DNA of 64,000 nt from contig NZ_CP162495.1 of assembly GCF_040939125.1 (NCBI RefSeq), positions 372,001 through 436,000 of the forward strand, given 5' to 3'. The translations under genes were made by a program, and so were the position numbers. The notes under the pieces were generated by a model. The model was not told the origin of the DNA and made no database searches. It worked only from the letters and a program-made list of their open reading frames with translations. Shown here piece by piece: positions 25,732 to 34,064 of the stretch (positions within the stretch are counted from its first letter, which is position 1; every line of letters starts with the position of its first letter). The DNA is from Clostridium sp. BJN0013. Lineage in GTDB: Bacteria > Bacillota > Clostridia > Clostridiales > Clostridiaceae.

Positions 25732-26157
25732 ATGAAGGTCAAGAATGTAATGACTAAATCGGTAGCTAGTTTAACTCCTGATGATACTATAGAGAAGGCA
25801 GCACAGGTTATGATGGAGAATAATATAGGTTCTCTGCCGGTATGTCAACAAGGAAAAATTATAGGAATTTTAACAGATAGAGATATATCTATAAGAGCTA
25901 TGGGAAATAAAGGTTCTAATTCTAAAATAGTAAGAGATATTATGTCATCAAATCCAGTAACAGCATCGCCAGATATGGATGTTCAAGATGTTTCTAGAAT
26001 AATGAGTGAAAGACAAATAAGAAGAATTCCAGTAGTAGAAAATGATAATGTAGTTGGTATAGTATCTTTAGGTGATCTAGCAGTAAATCCTAAATCTAAT
26101 AGCCAGGCTGGAGATGCTTTAAGCAGTATATCTCAACCAGATAATTCACAATTTTAG
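25732..26157 (+). CDS. CBS domain-pair protein
   Basis: 141-aa soluble protein consisting of two CBS domains (residues about 5-60 and 70-125): VKNVMTKSVASLTPDDTI, GKIIGILTDRDISIRAM, VRDIMSSNPVTASPDMDV and NDNVVGIVSLGDLAV. Such free CBS pairs bind adenine nucleotides and often act as stress or energy sensors. The target is unknown. AAGAGGTG precedes the ATG; a terminator follows. Confidence 0.9.
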   Translation: MKVKNVMTKSVASLTPDDTIEKAAQVMMENNIGSLPVCQQGKIIGILTDRDISIRAMGNKGSNSKIVRDIMSSNPVTASPDMDVQDVSRIMSERQIRRIPVVENDNVVGIVSLGDLAVNPKSNSQAGDALSSISQPDNSQF

Positions 26158-26175
26158 AAATTAACAATTTGTAAA

Positions 26176-26213
26176 TAAATCCGCAGGAATTATAACTAAT
26201 CTTGTGGATTTAT
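26176..26213 (+). terminator. terminator after the CBS protein gene
   Basis: TAAATCCGCAGG/CTTGTGGATTTA stem with a 14-base loop, followed by TTGTTTAT, 18 bases after the stop. Confidence 0.6.
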
Positions 26214-26370
26214 TGTTTATGGTGATATAATTATGTTACGTCATATATTTAACAATAAAGTTTTATTTTAGTTATAGAGCCTAAATTTTAATATTTAGAC
26301 TAGAGTTCTAGGAATAATAATTACGATTAAAAAAGTTAGTTATAAAGTTTATTATTTAGGAGAGTTCAAT

Positions 26371-27261
26371 ATGAATAAAGTAAAATTTATTTATAATCCG
26401 TATTCTGGAGAAAAAACTATAATATATAATATAGAAAACGTTATTAGAATACATCAAAAATATGGATATCAAATAATACCTTTTAGAGTTAGTTTTGAAT
26501 TTGGTATGAAAGAAGCTTTTAAAGATATAGATAAAACCTATAAATATATACTGATAGCTGGAGGAGATGGAACAGTAGATACTGCTGTAAATCACATGAA
26601 AAGATTAAATATAAATATACCCATAGCCATACTTCCCGTAGGCACTGCTAATGATTTTGCTAAATTTATAGGTATGCCAGAAAATATTGAAAAGGCCTGT
26701 GAACAAATAATAAACAGTGTTCCTAAAAAATTGGATTTGGGAAAAGTAAATGATAAGTATTTTATAAATGTAGCTAGTACAGGCTTATTTACAGATGTGT
26801 CTCAAAAAACAGATGTAAATTTGAAAAATACCATTGGAAAGCTGGCCTATTATTTGAAGGGATTGGAACAACTTACCAACCTTAGAAAATTAAAAGTAAA
26901 GGTGAAATCTGAAAATGCAGTTTTTGATGGAAATATGTATCTGATACTCATATTTAATGGTCAGACAGCAGGTAATCTTAAATTTGCATATAAAGCTGAA
27001 ATAGATGATGGACTTTTAGATATAATTATAATAAAGGCGGGAATGATAAAAGATACTATTGCCCTCTTTATAAAAATGTTGAGAGGGGATCATTTGGAAA
27101 ATGCATCAGGTCTTCTGTATTTTAAGTCAAATAAAATAGAGATATACTGCGATGAAGGTATAGTAACTGATATAGATGGAGAAAGGGGACCAGATTTTCC
27201 ACTTATGGTGGAATGTATAAAAGGTGGATTAGAAGTTCTGGGAATACAGGAGAAATTATAA
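26371..27261 (+). CDS. diacylglycerol/lipid kinase family protein (YegS/BmrU-like)
   Basis: 296-aa lipid kinase with the DAGK catalytic fold. Landmarks are FIYNPYSGEK at the N-terminus, the nucleotide-binding LIAGGDGTVDTAVNHM near 70-85, ILPVGTANDFAKFIGMP near 91-107 and the C-terminal VTDIDGERGPDFPL. It probably phosphorylates diacylglycerol or a related lipid. The start has AGGAGAG 9 bases upstream. Confidence 0.88.
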   Translation: MNKVKFIYNPYSGEKTIIYNIENVIRIHQKYGYQIIPFRVSFEFGMKEAFKDIDKTYKYILIAGGDGTVDTAVNHMKRLNINIPIAILPVGTANDFAKFIGMPENIEKACEQIINSVPKKLDLGKVNDKYFINVASTGLFTDVSQKTDVNLKNTIGKLAYYLKGLEQLTNLRKLKVKVKSENAVFDGNMYLILIFNGQTAGNLKFAYKAEIDDGLLDIIIIKAGMIKDTIALFIKMLRGDHLENASGLLYFKSNKIEIYCDEGIVTDIDGERGPDFPLMVECIKGGLEVLGIQEKL

Positions 27262-27350
27262 TTTGAATGAGTTTTTCCTTAAAATAGTAATATGAATCGG
27301 GTAATAATAATAAATATAATTTAGGATACTACTAAAAACAAGGAGGACCC

Positions 27351-28001
27351 ATGGCAATTTATATTTTTCTATTACCTGTTATATTTCTGTTGCTAATTCA
27401 AGGATTGGTCTGGATTAAATTTTTACCTCATAAAATAAAGGCAATAAGTTTTATCGTTATTACAGCCATGATACTTAGGTATATTTCAATTTTTATTATG
27501 CTTTTTGCTACCAATATGAAGTATTTATATATGCTTAAAATTCCCTTTTTTTTAAATTTAATCGCAGTTCCTGTAATAGCGATTACTATATTATATATTT
27601 TTATGAGAAAAAATAATATTAAATTTTATTATGTATTTATAGTATCTATCGTTTTGACTTTGCTGTATGTTTTTATTATGTATAATTGCAAGGCTGTATT
27701 GCAGAGTGTGGCAGAATCCGTATATACATTAGTTTTTTTACAACATATATATATATATTGGACATACATAGTATTCAATACTTTGATAATATTCTTTATT
27801 ATAGGGTTTGTTAATAAGAAAAGTAGTAATAAATTAGGTATATATTTAGTACTGATAGCAGCTTTTATAAGTATAATAGAACTTATATTATGGATTGTAG
27901 GTGTAAGAATTTTAGTGGAGAATATAGTTGGAGATATGTTCTGGATTCTTGCATTAATTTATGCATTAAATAAAGTTAAAAAGAATGTAATACCTGGTTA
28001 A
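27351..28001 (+). CDS. integral membrane protein of unknown function
   Basis: 216-aa protein with about seven hydrophobic helices and very short loops; MAIYIFLLPVIFLLLIQGLV opens it and a Lys-rich tail closes it. No motif lets me name a family. The ATG is preceded by AAGGAGGACCC. It lies 90 bases after the lipid kinase gene, so cotranscription is possible. Confidence 0.6.
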   Translation: MAIYIFLLPVIFLLLIQGLVWIKFLPHKIKAISFIVITAMILRYISIFIMLFATNMKYLYMLKIPFFLNLIAVPVIAITILYIFMRKNNIKFYYVFIVSIVLTLLYVFIMYNCKAVLQSVAESVYTLVFLQHIYIYWTYIVFNTLIIFFIIGFVNKKSSNKLGIYLVLIAAFISIIELILWIVGVRILVENIVGDMFWILALIYALNKVKKNVIPG

Positions 28002-28179
28002 ACTAGTATCCATTTTTTAAGATAATTGAAGTTATGCTATGATATATGCTATTAAAATGAGTAAATTCAAAATAAATTTCTGTAATGGATGAATATAAAT
28101 AAATTTTATATTTACTGTTGCATTTCAATGAATTTGTAATATAATAAAAATATAGAATAAAATTATATATTTTTATTAT

Positions 28180-28330
28180 GTTAGGTGAGGCTCCTATATA
28201 GACATATGCTGCTGCCCGGAAACATCGAGAGATGCCAATGGGTCAACAGGTATTACCGAATTAAGGTTTTACTTAATGTAGCTGGACAAAAGTCTAAAGC
28301 TATATAGTGCTAAAACTCAGACGATTTAAA
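28180..28330 (+). ncRNA. M-box (ykoK) magnesium riboswitch
   Basis: The conserved M-box core is present: TTAGGTGAGGCTCCTATATA, GACATATGCTGCTGCCCGGA, GATGCCAATGGGTCAACAGG, ACCGAATTAAGG, TAATGTAGCTGGA and TATATAGTGCTAAAACTCA. The arrangement is the Mg2+-sensing ykoK leader. A terminator follows, and the gene controlled is MgtE-like, as expected. Confidence 0.95.
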
Positions 28331-28342
28331 AGTTTTAGTTTA

Positions 28343-28368
28343 ATAAGGCCCTCTAGGGCTTTTTTTAA
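28343..28368 (+). terminator. terminator of the M-box expression platform
   Basis: Short hairpin AAGGCCCT/AGGGCTTT followed by T-run at 28359-28366. A TAAAAGTTTTAG stretch before it can pair with the M-box 3' side, consistent with attenuation. Confidence 0.8.
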
Positions 28369-28418
28369 TTTATTTAATTTGCATGTATTTAAATTTTTTA
28401 ATTTAGGTGGTGTGTTAA

Positions 28419-28478
28419 ATGGAAAACGGACCTTATGGAGGTCGGTGTATCTTAAAACAAAAATTTAAAAATATATAG
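28419..28478 (+). CDS. putative 19-aa leader ORF between M-box and the MgtE-like gene
   Basis: ATG at 28419 preceded by AGGTGGTG encodes MENGPYGGRCILKQKFKNI. The nucleotide sequence inside it contains a small hairpin, GACCT/AGGTC. It ends 72 bases before the MgtE-like start. The good RBS and the place after a metal-sensing terminator are suggestive of a leader peptide, but no family is recognised. Confidence 0.35.
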   Translation: MENGPYGGRCILKQKFKNI

Positions 28479-28550
28479 AGAATTATTTTAAATAAGCAGT
28501 TATGTTAATTTATATAAAATATTTCTCTGTATATTAAAGGAGGAATATTT

Positions 28551-29813
28551 ATGAAAAAATTATCTAGCTTCTTTTTGAGTAAAATTCTCTACAGGAAGAT
28601 CTATGATGAATTCAATGAATATGTAGGAAGACTATGTGACATTTATGTATCTGTTGATGACGGAATACCAAGGGCTATAGGTTATAAGATAAAAAAAAAG
28701 TCAGAAGTATATAACTGCGAGTGTAAAAATATAAATTTTTATGAAGATAATGATAAGATAGTAATAAAAGGAGAAGGAATAAGAGAAATAATACTTCAGA
28801 AGTATTCTTACCTTTTATCAAAACATTTGTTGGATAAACAGATAGTAGATATTAATGGTAAAAAACTTGTAAAGGTAAATGATATCAGAATTACAGAAAT
28901 AGCAGGAGAATATAGAGTTGTGGCTGTGGACACAGGAGTTTTAGCTTTGGGGAGGAGATTTGGCATTGAGAAGTTTGTGAAAAAATGTTATGACTTGTTT
29001 GGTAAAAAACCCGAAGACAGCCTAATAATATGGAATAATGTGGAGTCTTTAGAGGTTATAGATAATAACCTTAAATTATGTATACCCTATAAGAAATTAT
29101 CTAAACTTCATCCGGCAGATTTGGCAGATATATTAGAAGATATGGATATAAACTATAGAAAAAGAGTTTTTGAAAGTCTAGATGAAAATTTAGCTGCAGA
29201 TACTTTAGAAGAAATAGCTCCTGAGATACAAGTAGATATTTTGGAGAATTTAAGTCAATCTAAAAGGGATGAAGTATTGTATAATATGCCCAATGATGAA
29301 ATAGCGGACATCTTAGAGGAAGCTGATGAGGAAACTGTTGAAAAGATACTTATCAATATGAAAAAAGAAGACTCAGAAGAAGTAAAGGAACTTATGGGTT
29401 ATAAAAAAGAGACCGTGGGAAGTATAATGAATAAAGATTTCATTTCTTTTAATATAAATATAACAGTCAAGGAAACCATTGAACTTTTGAAGGAAATTAA
29501 ACCGGAAGATGAGGTATCATATTATATATACATTATTGATGATAAACAAAAACTTCAAGGGGTGGTATCCCTTAAGGATTTGATATTATCAAACTTTGAA
29601 GATAGCTTAAAGGATATAATGGAATGTAGTGTATCTACCATAAATCATAATGAAAATATAGATAAAGCTATAGAAATTTGCTCAAAATATAATCTTTTTT
29701 CATTACCGGTATTGGATGATGAGGAAAAGCTGTGTGGTATAGTAATAATGAATGATATAGTAGAAGACATATTAATACCTAATTGGAAGAAAAGATTGAG
29801 AAAGGTAGGGTAA
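28551..29813 (+). CDS. MgtE intracellular domain/CBS protein without membrane domain
   Basis: 420-aa soluble protein. An N-terminal PRC-barrel-like region (residues about 15-160, IYDEFNEYVGRLCDIYVSVD) is followed by an MgtE N-domain (about 185-285: LSKLHPADLADILEDM, ISKRDEVLYNMPNDEIADILEE-like repeats) and a CBS pair (about 295-415: VGSIMNKDFISFN, LQGVVSLKDLIL, LCGIVIMNDIVEDI). These are the Mg2+-sensing cytoplasmic parts of the MgtE channel, but the five-helix membrane domain is missing and the gene ends normally with a terminator. The M-box indicates expression in low Mg2+. It could regulate another transporter; no transporter gene is adjacent. Confidence 0.88.
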   Translation: MKKLSSFFLSKILYRKIYDEFNEYVGRLCDIYVSVDDGIPRAIGYKIKKKSEVYNCECKNINFYEDNDKIVIKGEGIREIILQKYSYLLSKHLLDKQIVDINGKKLVKVNDIRITEIAGEYRVVAVDTGVLALGRRFGIEKFVKKCYDLFGKKPEDSLIIWNNVESLEVIDNNLKLCIPYKKLSKLHPADLADILEDMDINYRKRVFESLDENLAADTLEEIAPEIQVDILENLSQSKRDEVLYNMPNDEIADILEEADEETVEKILINMKKEDSEEVKELMGYKKETVGSIMNKDFISFNINITVKETIELLKEIKPEDEVSYYIYIIDDKQKLQGVVSLKDLILSNFEDSLKDIMECSVSTINHNENIDKAIEICSKYNLFSLPVLDDEEKLCGIVIMNDIVEDILIPNWKKRLRKVG

Positions 29814-29836
29814 ATCAATATTATTATTTAAATTTT

Positions 29837-29889
29837 AAAAAAATACTATTAATGAATCACTAAAACAGTGAAATTAATAGTATTTTTTT
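29837..29889 (+). terminator. terminator after the MgtE-like gene
   Basis: Long stem AAAAATACTATTAAT/ATTAATAGTATTTTT with an inner CAC/GTG pair and a following T-run. Confidence 0.88.
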
Positions 29890-29959
29890 ATGTATTTTTT
29901 ACTATATATGTGAGCAAACTAAACTTACATAATAAAATTTCAAAAGGAGAGATGGTTGT

Positions 29960-30655
29960 ATGGCTAAGAAAATTATGAAGTTTAAAATACAATTAATACT
30001 AGTATTTATTATAATATTTACATATATGTCTACTTCTTTATTTTTACTTCCCTATAGCAATGCAGTAAAAGCTGTAGCGTACTATTATGGTTCAAAGGGA
30101 GATGTAGTTATAAAAATACAGACAAAACTTAGAGATTGGGGATATTATAATGGAAGTGTAGATGGAATATATGGATATCAGACTTATACTGCAGTAAGAT
30201 ATTTTCAATCTAAAAATGGATTGAAGGTAGATGGAATAGTAGGAGATGCTACTCTATCAGCATTGGCTATAAATGTAGCTGGATCATATGGAAATGAAAG
30301 TAATAATCAGAATGTAATGTTATTGGCACGATTGATAAATGGTGAAGCTAGAGGAGAACCTTATGAGGGGCAAGTTGCAGTTGGAGCTGTAATTTTAAAT
30401 AGAACTAGGGATCCTAGATTTCCATCTACCCTAGCTGGAGTAATTTATCAACCAGGAGCATTTACTGCTGTAGTAGATGGTCAGGTACATGCCAATATGG
30501 AACAAAATTCCATAAATGCTGCCAGAGATGCCTTAAATGGGTGGGATCCTTCAGAAGGAGCATTATATTATTTTAATCCTTCTACTGCTACTAGCTCATG
30601 GATATGGTCAAGACCTCTTATTAAAATTATAGGTAAACATAGATTTTGCAGGTAA
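29960..30655 (+). CDS. sleB: spore cortex-lytic enzyme SleB-like
   Basis: 231-aa secreted hydrolase. A signal/anchor helix (residues 9-30) is followed by a PG_binding_1 domain (about 43-102, SKGDVVIKIQTKLRDWGYYN) and a Hydrolase_2 (SleB) domain (about 118-231). The catalytic Glu is Glu129 in LINGEARGEP, with GQVAVGAVILNRTRDPRFP and GALYYFNPSTATSSWIWSRP typical of SleB lytic transglycosylases that degrade spore cortex during germination. Length is normal. AAAGGAGAGATGG precedes the ATG. ypeB is not adjacent. A GerS/YdcC-like lipoprotein gene lies 3.4 kb downstream. Confidence 0.92.
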   Translation: MAKKIMKFKIQLILVFIIIFTYMSTSLFLLPYSNAVKAVAYYYGSKGDVVIKIQTKLRDWGYYNGSVDGIYGYQTYTAVRYFQSKNGLKVDGIVGDATLSALAINVAGSYGNESNNQNVMLLARLINGEARGEPYEGQVAVGAVILNRTRDPRFPSTLAGVIYQPGAFTAVVDGQVHANMEQNSINAARDALNGWDPSEGALYYFNPSTATSSWIWSRPLIKIIGKHRFCR

Positions 30656-30753
30656 AAATATATTTTAATCCTCCCAGTATATTAATATTTATTATAATTG
30701 AGTATAATAAAATTATAAAATTGGAAAAATAATATATTGGGAGTGATTAAAGC

Positions 30754-31233
30754 ATGTTTCATTTTCTAAAGAAAAATTTTGAATTAACTGCTCCAATTGA
30801 TGGAAAAATAATAGATTTATCACAAGTACCAGATCAAATATTTTCAGGAAAAATGGCAGGGGATGGTGTTGCAATTGATACTACTGGAGATATAGTTTTG
30901 GCTCCTGCAGATGGGGATGTAGTTCTTATACTTAAAACAAATCATGCTTTTGGAATGGTTTTGAAAAATGGAACCGAAATATTAGTACATATCGGTGTTG
31001 ACACTGTGGAGTTAAATGGGAAAGGGTTAGAAAGATTAGTAGAAGAAGGTGCAGATGTAAAAGCAGGAGATCCTATAATAAAATTGGATAGAAAATTTAT
31101 AGAAGAAAAGGGGTATTCCCTTATAACCTCAATTGTTATAACAAATTCAGAAATTATTAAAGATATAAAATATAATGTAGGTAAAGTAGTCAAAGCTGGG
31201 AAAAATCAGCTAATTATGTATAAGTTGAAGTGA
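30754..31233 (+). CDS. PTS glucose-type EIIA component (Crr-like)
   Basis: 159-aa soluble phosphocarrier. The family features are APIDGKIIDLSQVPDQIFS, GDGVAIDT, APADGDVV, THAF-like TNHAFGMVL (His64) and the phosphorylated histidine in LVHIGVDTVEL (His79). It would accept phosphate from HPr. No EIIB, EIIC or HPr gene is near, so this is an orphan IIA. Its role could be regulatory or it could serve an EIIBC encoded elsewhere. GGGAGTGAT precedes the ATG by 8 bases. Confidence 0.93.
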   Translation: MFHFLKKNFELTAPIDGKIIDLSQVPDQIFSGKMAGDGVAIDTTGDIVLAPADGDVVLILKTNHAFGMVLKNGTEILVHIGVDTVELNGKGLERLVEEGADVKAGDPIIKLDRKFIEEKGYSLITSIVITNSEIIKDIKYNVGKVVKAGKNQLIMYKLK

Positions 31234-31513
31234 AAAGTAGTCAGTTTAATAATATTATTGCTTTAAATTTATAAAAAATAAAAAGTCAAAATAATTAAAA
31301 TTTCGACAATATTATTTAATAAAAATTGTTAATAAGTAGTATATAAGTATATATATTCTTATATAACCGTAGGTACAAGATTTTTATTGTCATATATAAG
31401 GGATAATTTATAAGTCCACTAATCTATGAACTGACACATTTTTTTTATAGTATATGTTAATATAATTTTAATAAGATCATTGCTATAAATAATTATGTGG
31501 GAGGTATTAATTT

Positions 31514-31861
31514 ATGGTAGTAGAAAATTTTATTTCCACTGAGGTTGTAGAAGATATAAAATATGTATATTTTTATAGATTACTTAAGGGAAAAACAATT
31601 GTCACTTATGAAAAGGAGCCAGTAGAAGTTCAATCCTATGGCATAGAGGTAGAGAGACAGGATATATTAAATGAAAAATTAGTAAATGTACAGAGAGATT
31701 GCATAGAAAATATAAGTCCATATAGGCATAAAGTACATAATCTAATAAGATTGTTATATAAGAATAAGGTATCGCCATTACATTTAATTGATATAGCTGG
31801 TGATTATGTAGATAGATATATCTTAGATTTTGAAAGAGAAGTAAAATATATAGCATATTAA
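31514..31861 (+). CDS. DUF6514 family protein
   Basis: 115-aa clostridial protein of unknown function. Recognisable features are the N-terminal beta strands (YVYFYRLLKGKTIVTYEKEP), the YGIEVERQDI segment and the C-terminal NLIRLLYKNKVSPLHLIDIAGDYVD, which match proteins annotated DUF6514. A GGGAGG RBS lies ten bases before the ATG. It is monocistronic, ending in a terminator. The 280-base gap before it shows no clear element. Confidence 0.75.
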   Translation: MVVENFISTEVVEDIKYVYFYRLLKGKTIVTYEKEPVEVQSYGIEVERQDILNEKLVNVQRDCIENISPYRHKVHNLIRLLYKNKVSPLHLIDIAGDYVDRYILDFEREVKYIAY

Positions 31862-31868
31862 ATTTAAT

Positions 31869-31897
31869 GAAAAAGGGGAGAAATCCTCTTTTTTATT
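31869..31897 (+). terminator. terminator after the DUF6514 gene
   Basis: AAAAAGGGGA/TCCTCTTTTT hairpin and T-run, 9 bases after the stop. Confidence 0.8.
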
Positions 31898-31933
31898 TAT
31901 ATAAAAATATGAAAAGTAGATATAATTTTTGTG

Positions 31934-31969
31934 ATTAAACTCAACCTGAGTCTCTGAATTATCTGATGT
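31934..31969 (+). repeat. possible remnant of the two-hairpin intergenic repeat
   Basis: ATTAAACTCAACCTGAGTC followed by TCTGAATTATCTGAT resembles the right end of copies D and G (AAACTCTATCTGAAT, AAGAATCACTTGAT). Only about 36 bases align and with several differences. Confidence 0.35.
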
Positions 31970-32099
31970 TTCAACATGTGTAAATATATGTAGTTAATTA
32001 TTATATGAACCTAATTTAGTATTTACTGTATTAATAAATAAATGTAATATTAAGATATAATAGTATAATTTTAAAATTGCTCTGGGGGGTGTATTGTAT

Positions 32100-32504
32100 T
32101 TGATATTTGGTGTTGGAGTAGATATAGTTGAAATTAGGAGAATTAAGGAAGCTATTGAAAAACATAATACTTTTATAGATAGAATTTTTAGCAAAAATGA
32201 GGTGGAGTATCTTAAAAATAGAAATCTGAGACCTGAATTTGTTGCAGGTAGGTTTGCGGCAAAGGAGGCTGTTGTGAAATCATTAGGCAGTGGATTTAAG
32301 GGTTTTGATTTTAAAGATATAGAGATAGACAGAACTGCTTCTGGAAGACCAACTGTAGTGCTAAAGGGAAAGGCTAAATTAATGGTAAATAAGTATGGAA
32401 ATTATAAAATACATTTAAGCATATCTCATGGAGTAGATAATGCTATAGCTTATGCGATAATGGAGGTTGATAAAATTGAAGATAGCGACTGTAGAACTAT
32501 CTAG
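32100..32504 (+). CDS. acpS: holo-[acyl-carrier-protein] synthase
   Basis: 134-aa phosphopantetheinyl transferase activating acyl carrier protein in fatty-acid synthesis. Conserved motifs are GVGVDIVEIRRI (Mg-binding Asp near residue 8), FSKNEVEYL and AGRFAAKEAVVKSLGSG (Glu near 58), then LSISHGVDNAIAYAIME. A TTG at 32100 is chosen because GGGGGGTG lies about 8 bases upstream and homologues begin M-I-x-G; another TTG is two codons earlier. The 3' end overlaps the nnr start. First gene of the acpS-nnr-lipoprotein-alr-ndoAI-ndoA group. Confidence 0.94.
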   Translation: MIFGVGVDIVEIRRIKEAIEKHNTFIDRIFSKNEVEYLKNRNLRPEFVAGRFAAKEAVVKSLGSGFKGFDFKDIEIDRTASGRPTVVLKGKAKLMVNKYGNYKIHLSISHGVDNAIAYAIMEVDKIEDSDCRTI

Positions 32505-33975
32505 AGCTATAGATAGTTATGCTATAAATCAGTTAAAAATACCTGGTATTGTTTTGATGGAAAATGCAGCACTTAAGGTAATTAAAAATATAGATTTGGC
32601 AAATTGTAATTCTTTTTGTGTAATATGTACCCGGGGTAATAATGGAGGAGATGGATTTGCTGTGGCAAGACATCTTTATAATTTAAATAAAAAAATACAG
32701 GTGTTTTTAGTAGGAAAAGAAGATGGAATGAGTGGAGATTGTAAAGTCAATTATACTATTTTAAAGAACTTGGGATTAAACATATATAAATTGAATTCTC
32801 AGGAAGAAATGGGTACTCTTAAAAAATGTATACAAAAAAGTGATGTTACAATTGATGCATTGTTTGGAACAGGAATCTCCAGGGAAATAGTAGGAATACA
32901 AAACTCTGTTATATCCTTGATAAATGAAAATAGCAAATATACAATTTCTATAGATATTCCTTCAGGACTTAATGGAGATACGGGAAAAGTTTTGGGAAAT
33001 TGCGTAAGAGCCGATATAACTGTTACTTTTCAATTATATAAAAAAGGGTTTCTAAAATATGGAAGCAATGAATTTACAGGGGAAATATTAGTGGAAGATA
33101 TAGGAATCCCCGAAGCAGCTATTGAAAAGTTTAGTCTGAATTATTTTATTATTGATAAAGATTTTATTAATAAAATTTTAAAAAGAAGAAATAAATTTGC
33201 ACATAAAGGAGATTATGGAAGAGTATTTATTATAGCAGGCTCTGTGGGATTTACGGGGGCTGCATATATATGTACAGAAGCAGCTATAAAGAGTGGAGCA
33301 GGACTTGTTACTTTAGGCTGTTATGACAGTGTTAGATCAATACTTAGCTCAAAACTTATAGAAGGCATGACTGTAGATTTAAATGAAACTACAAATTTAG
33401 AAAAAACTATAGAGAAAAGTGATGTTATTGCAATAGGTCCTGGCATGGGAATAAATAATGATACATTCAACTTAGTAGAAAAAATCATAAAAAATTTTAC
33501 AAAAACCGTAGTAATAGATGCAGATGGAATTAATGTTTTAAGTGAGAACCTTCACATTTTAGAGGATAAAAAATGTTCCATAATTTTAACTCCTCATCTG
33601 GGGGAAATGTCTAGAATTACTGGTCTGAATATGGAATATATAAGAGAAAATAGAATTGAAGTTGCAAAAAAGTTTGCAAAAGAAAAAAATGTAATTTTGC
33701 TTTTAAAAGGATACAATACAATTGTTACAGATGGAAATAGGGTAGCTGTAAATTCTACAGGAAATTCATCAATGGCTTCAGGAGGTATGGGGGATTGTTT
33801 AACAGGAATTATAGCTTCTTTTATAGCTCAAGGGTATGAGCCCTTTGAGGCAGTATGTGCTGCAGCTTTTGTACATGGATACTGTGGAGATAAATTATCC
33901 CAAAGTATGTTTTGTGTAAATGCAAGTCATATTTTAGAAGAGTTACCATTTTCGATAAAGGAATTAATACAGTAA
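32476..33975 (+). CDS. nnr: bifunctional NAD(P)HX epimerase/ADP-dependent dehydratase
   Basis: 499-aa metabolite-repair enzyme restoring NAD(P)H from its hydrated forms. The N-terminal YjeF epimerase domain (about 1-215) shows IPGIVLMENAA, CTRGNNGGDGFAVARHL and SIDIPSGLNGDTG. The C-terminal ribokinase-like dehydratase domain (about 225-495) shows HKGDYGRVFIIAGSVGFTGA, AIGPGMG, VIDADGIN, LTPHLGEMSRI and NSSMASGGMGDCLTGIIASF. The TTG at 32476 is chosen since GGAGG lies 9 bases upstream and the protein then begins MKIATVELS, like homologues. It overlaps acpS by 29 bases, so the two are coupled. Confidence 0.94.
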   Translation: MKIATVELSRAIDSYAINQLKIPGIVLMENAALKVIKNIDLANCNSFCVICTRGNNGGDGFAVARHLYNLNKKIQVFLVGKEDGMSGDCKVNYTILKNLGLNIYKLNSQEEMGTLKKCIQKSDVTIDALFGTGISREIVGIQNSVISLINENSKYTISIDIPSGLNGDTGKVLGNCVRADITVTFQLYKKGFLKYGSNEFTGEILVEDIGIPEAAIEKFSLNYFIIDKDFINKILKRRNKFAHKGDYGRVFIIAGSVGFTGAAYICTEAAIKSGAGLVTLGCYDSVRSILSSKLIEGMTVDLNETTNLEKTIEKSDVIAIGPGMGINNDTFNLVEKIIKNFTKTVVIDADGINVLSENLHILEDKKCSIILTPHLGEMSRITGLNMEYIRENRIEVAKKFAKEKNVILLLKGYNTIVTDGNRVAVNSTGNSSMASGGMGDCLTGIIASFIAQGYEPFEAVCAAAFVHGYCGDKLSQSMFCVNASHILEELPFSIKELIQ

Positions 33976-34064
33976 TCTAAACTAAATCATTGAATGAAAA
34001 AAGTAATATAAAAAGACATAATAGAATAGATTAGTAGTGAAAAACTGTACGTTGGAGGTACCAA

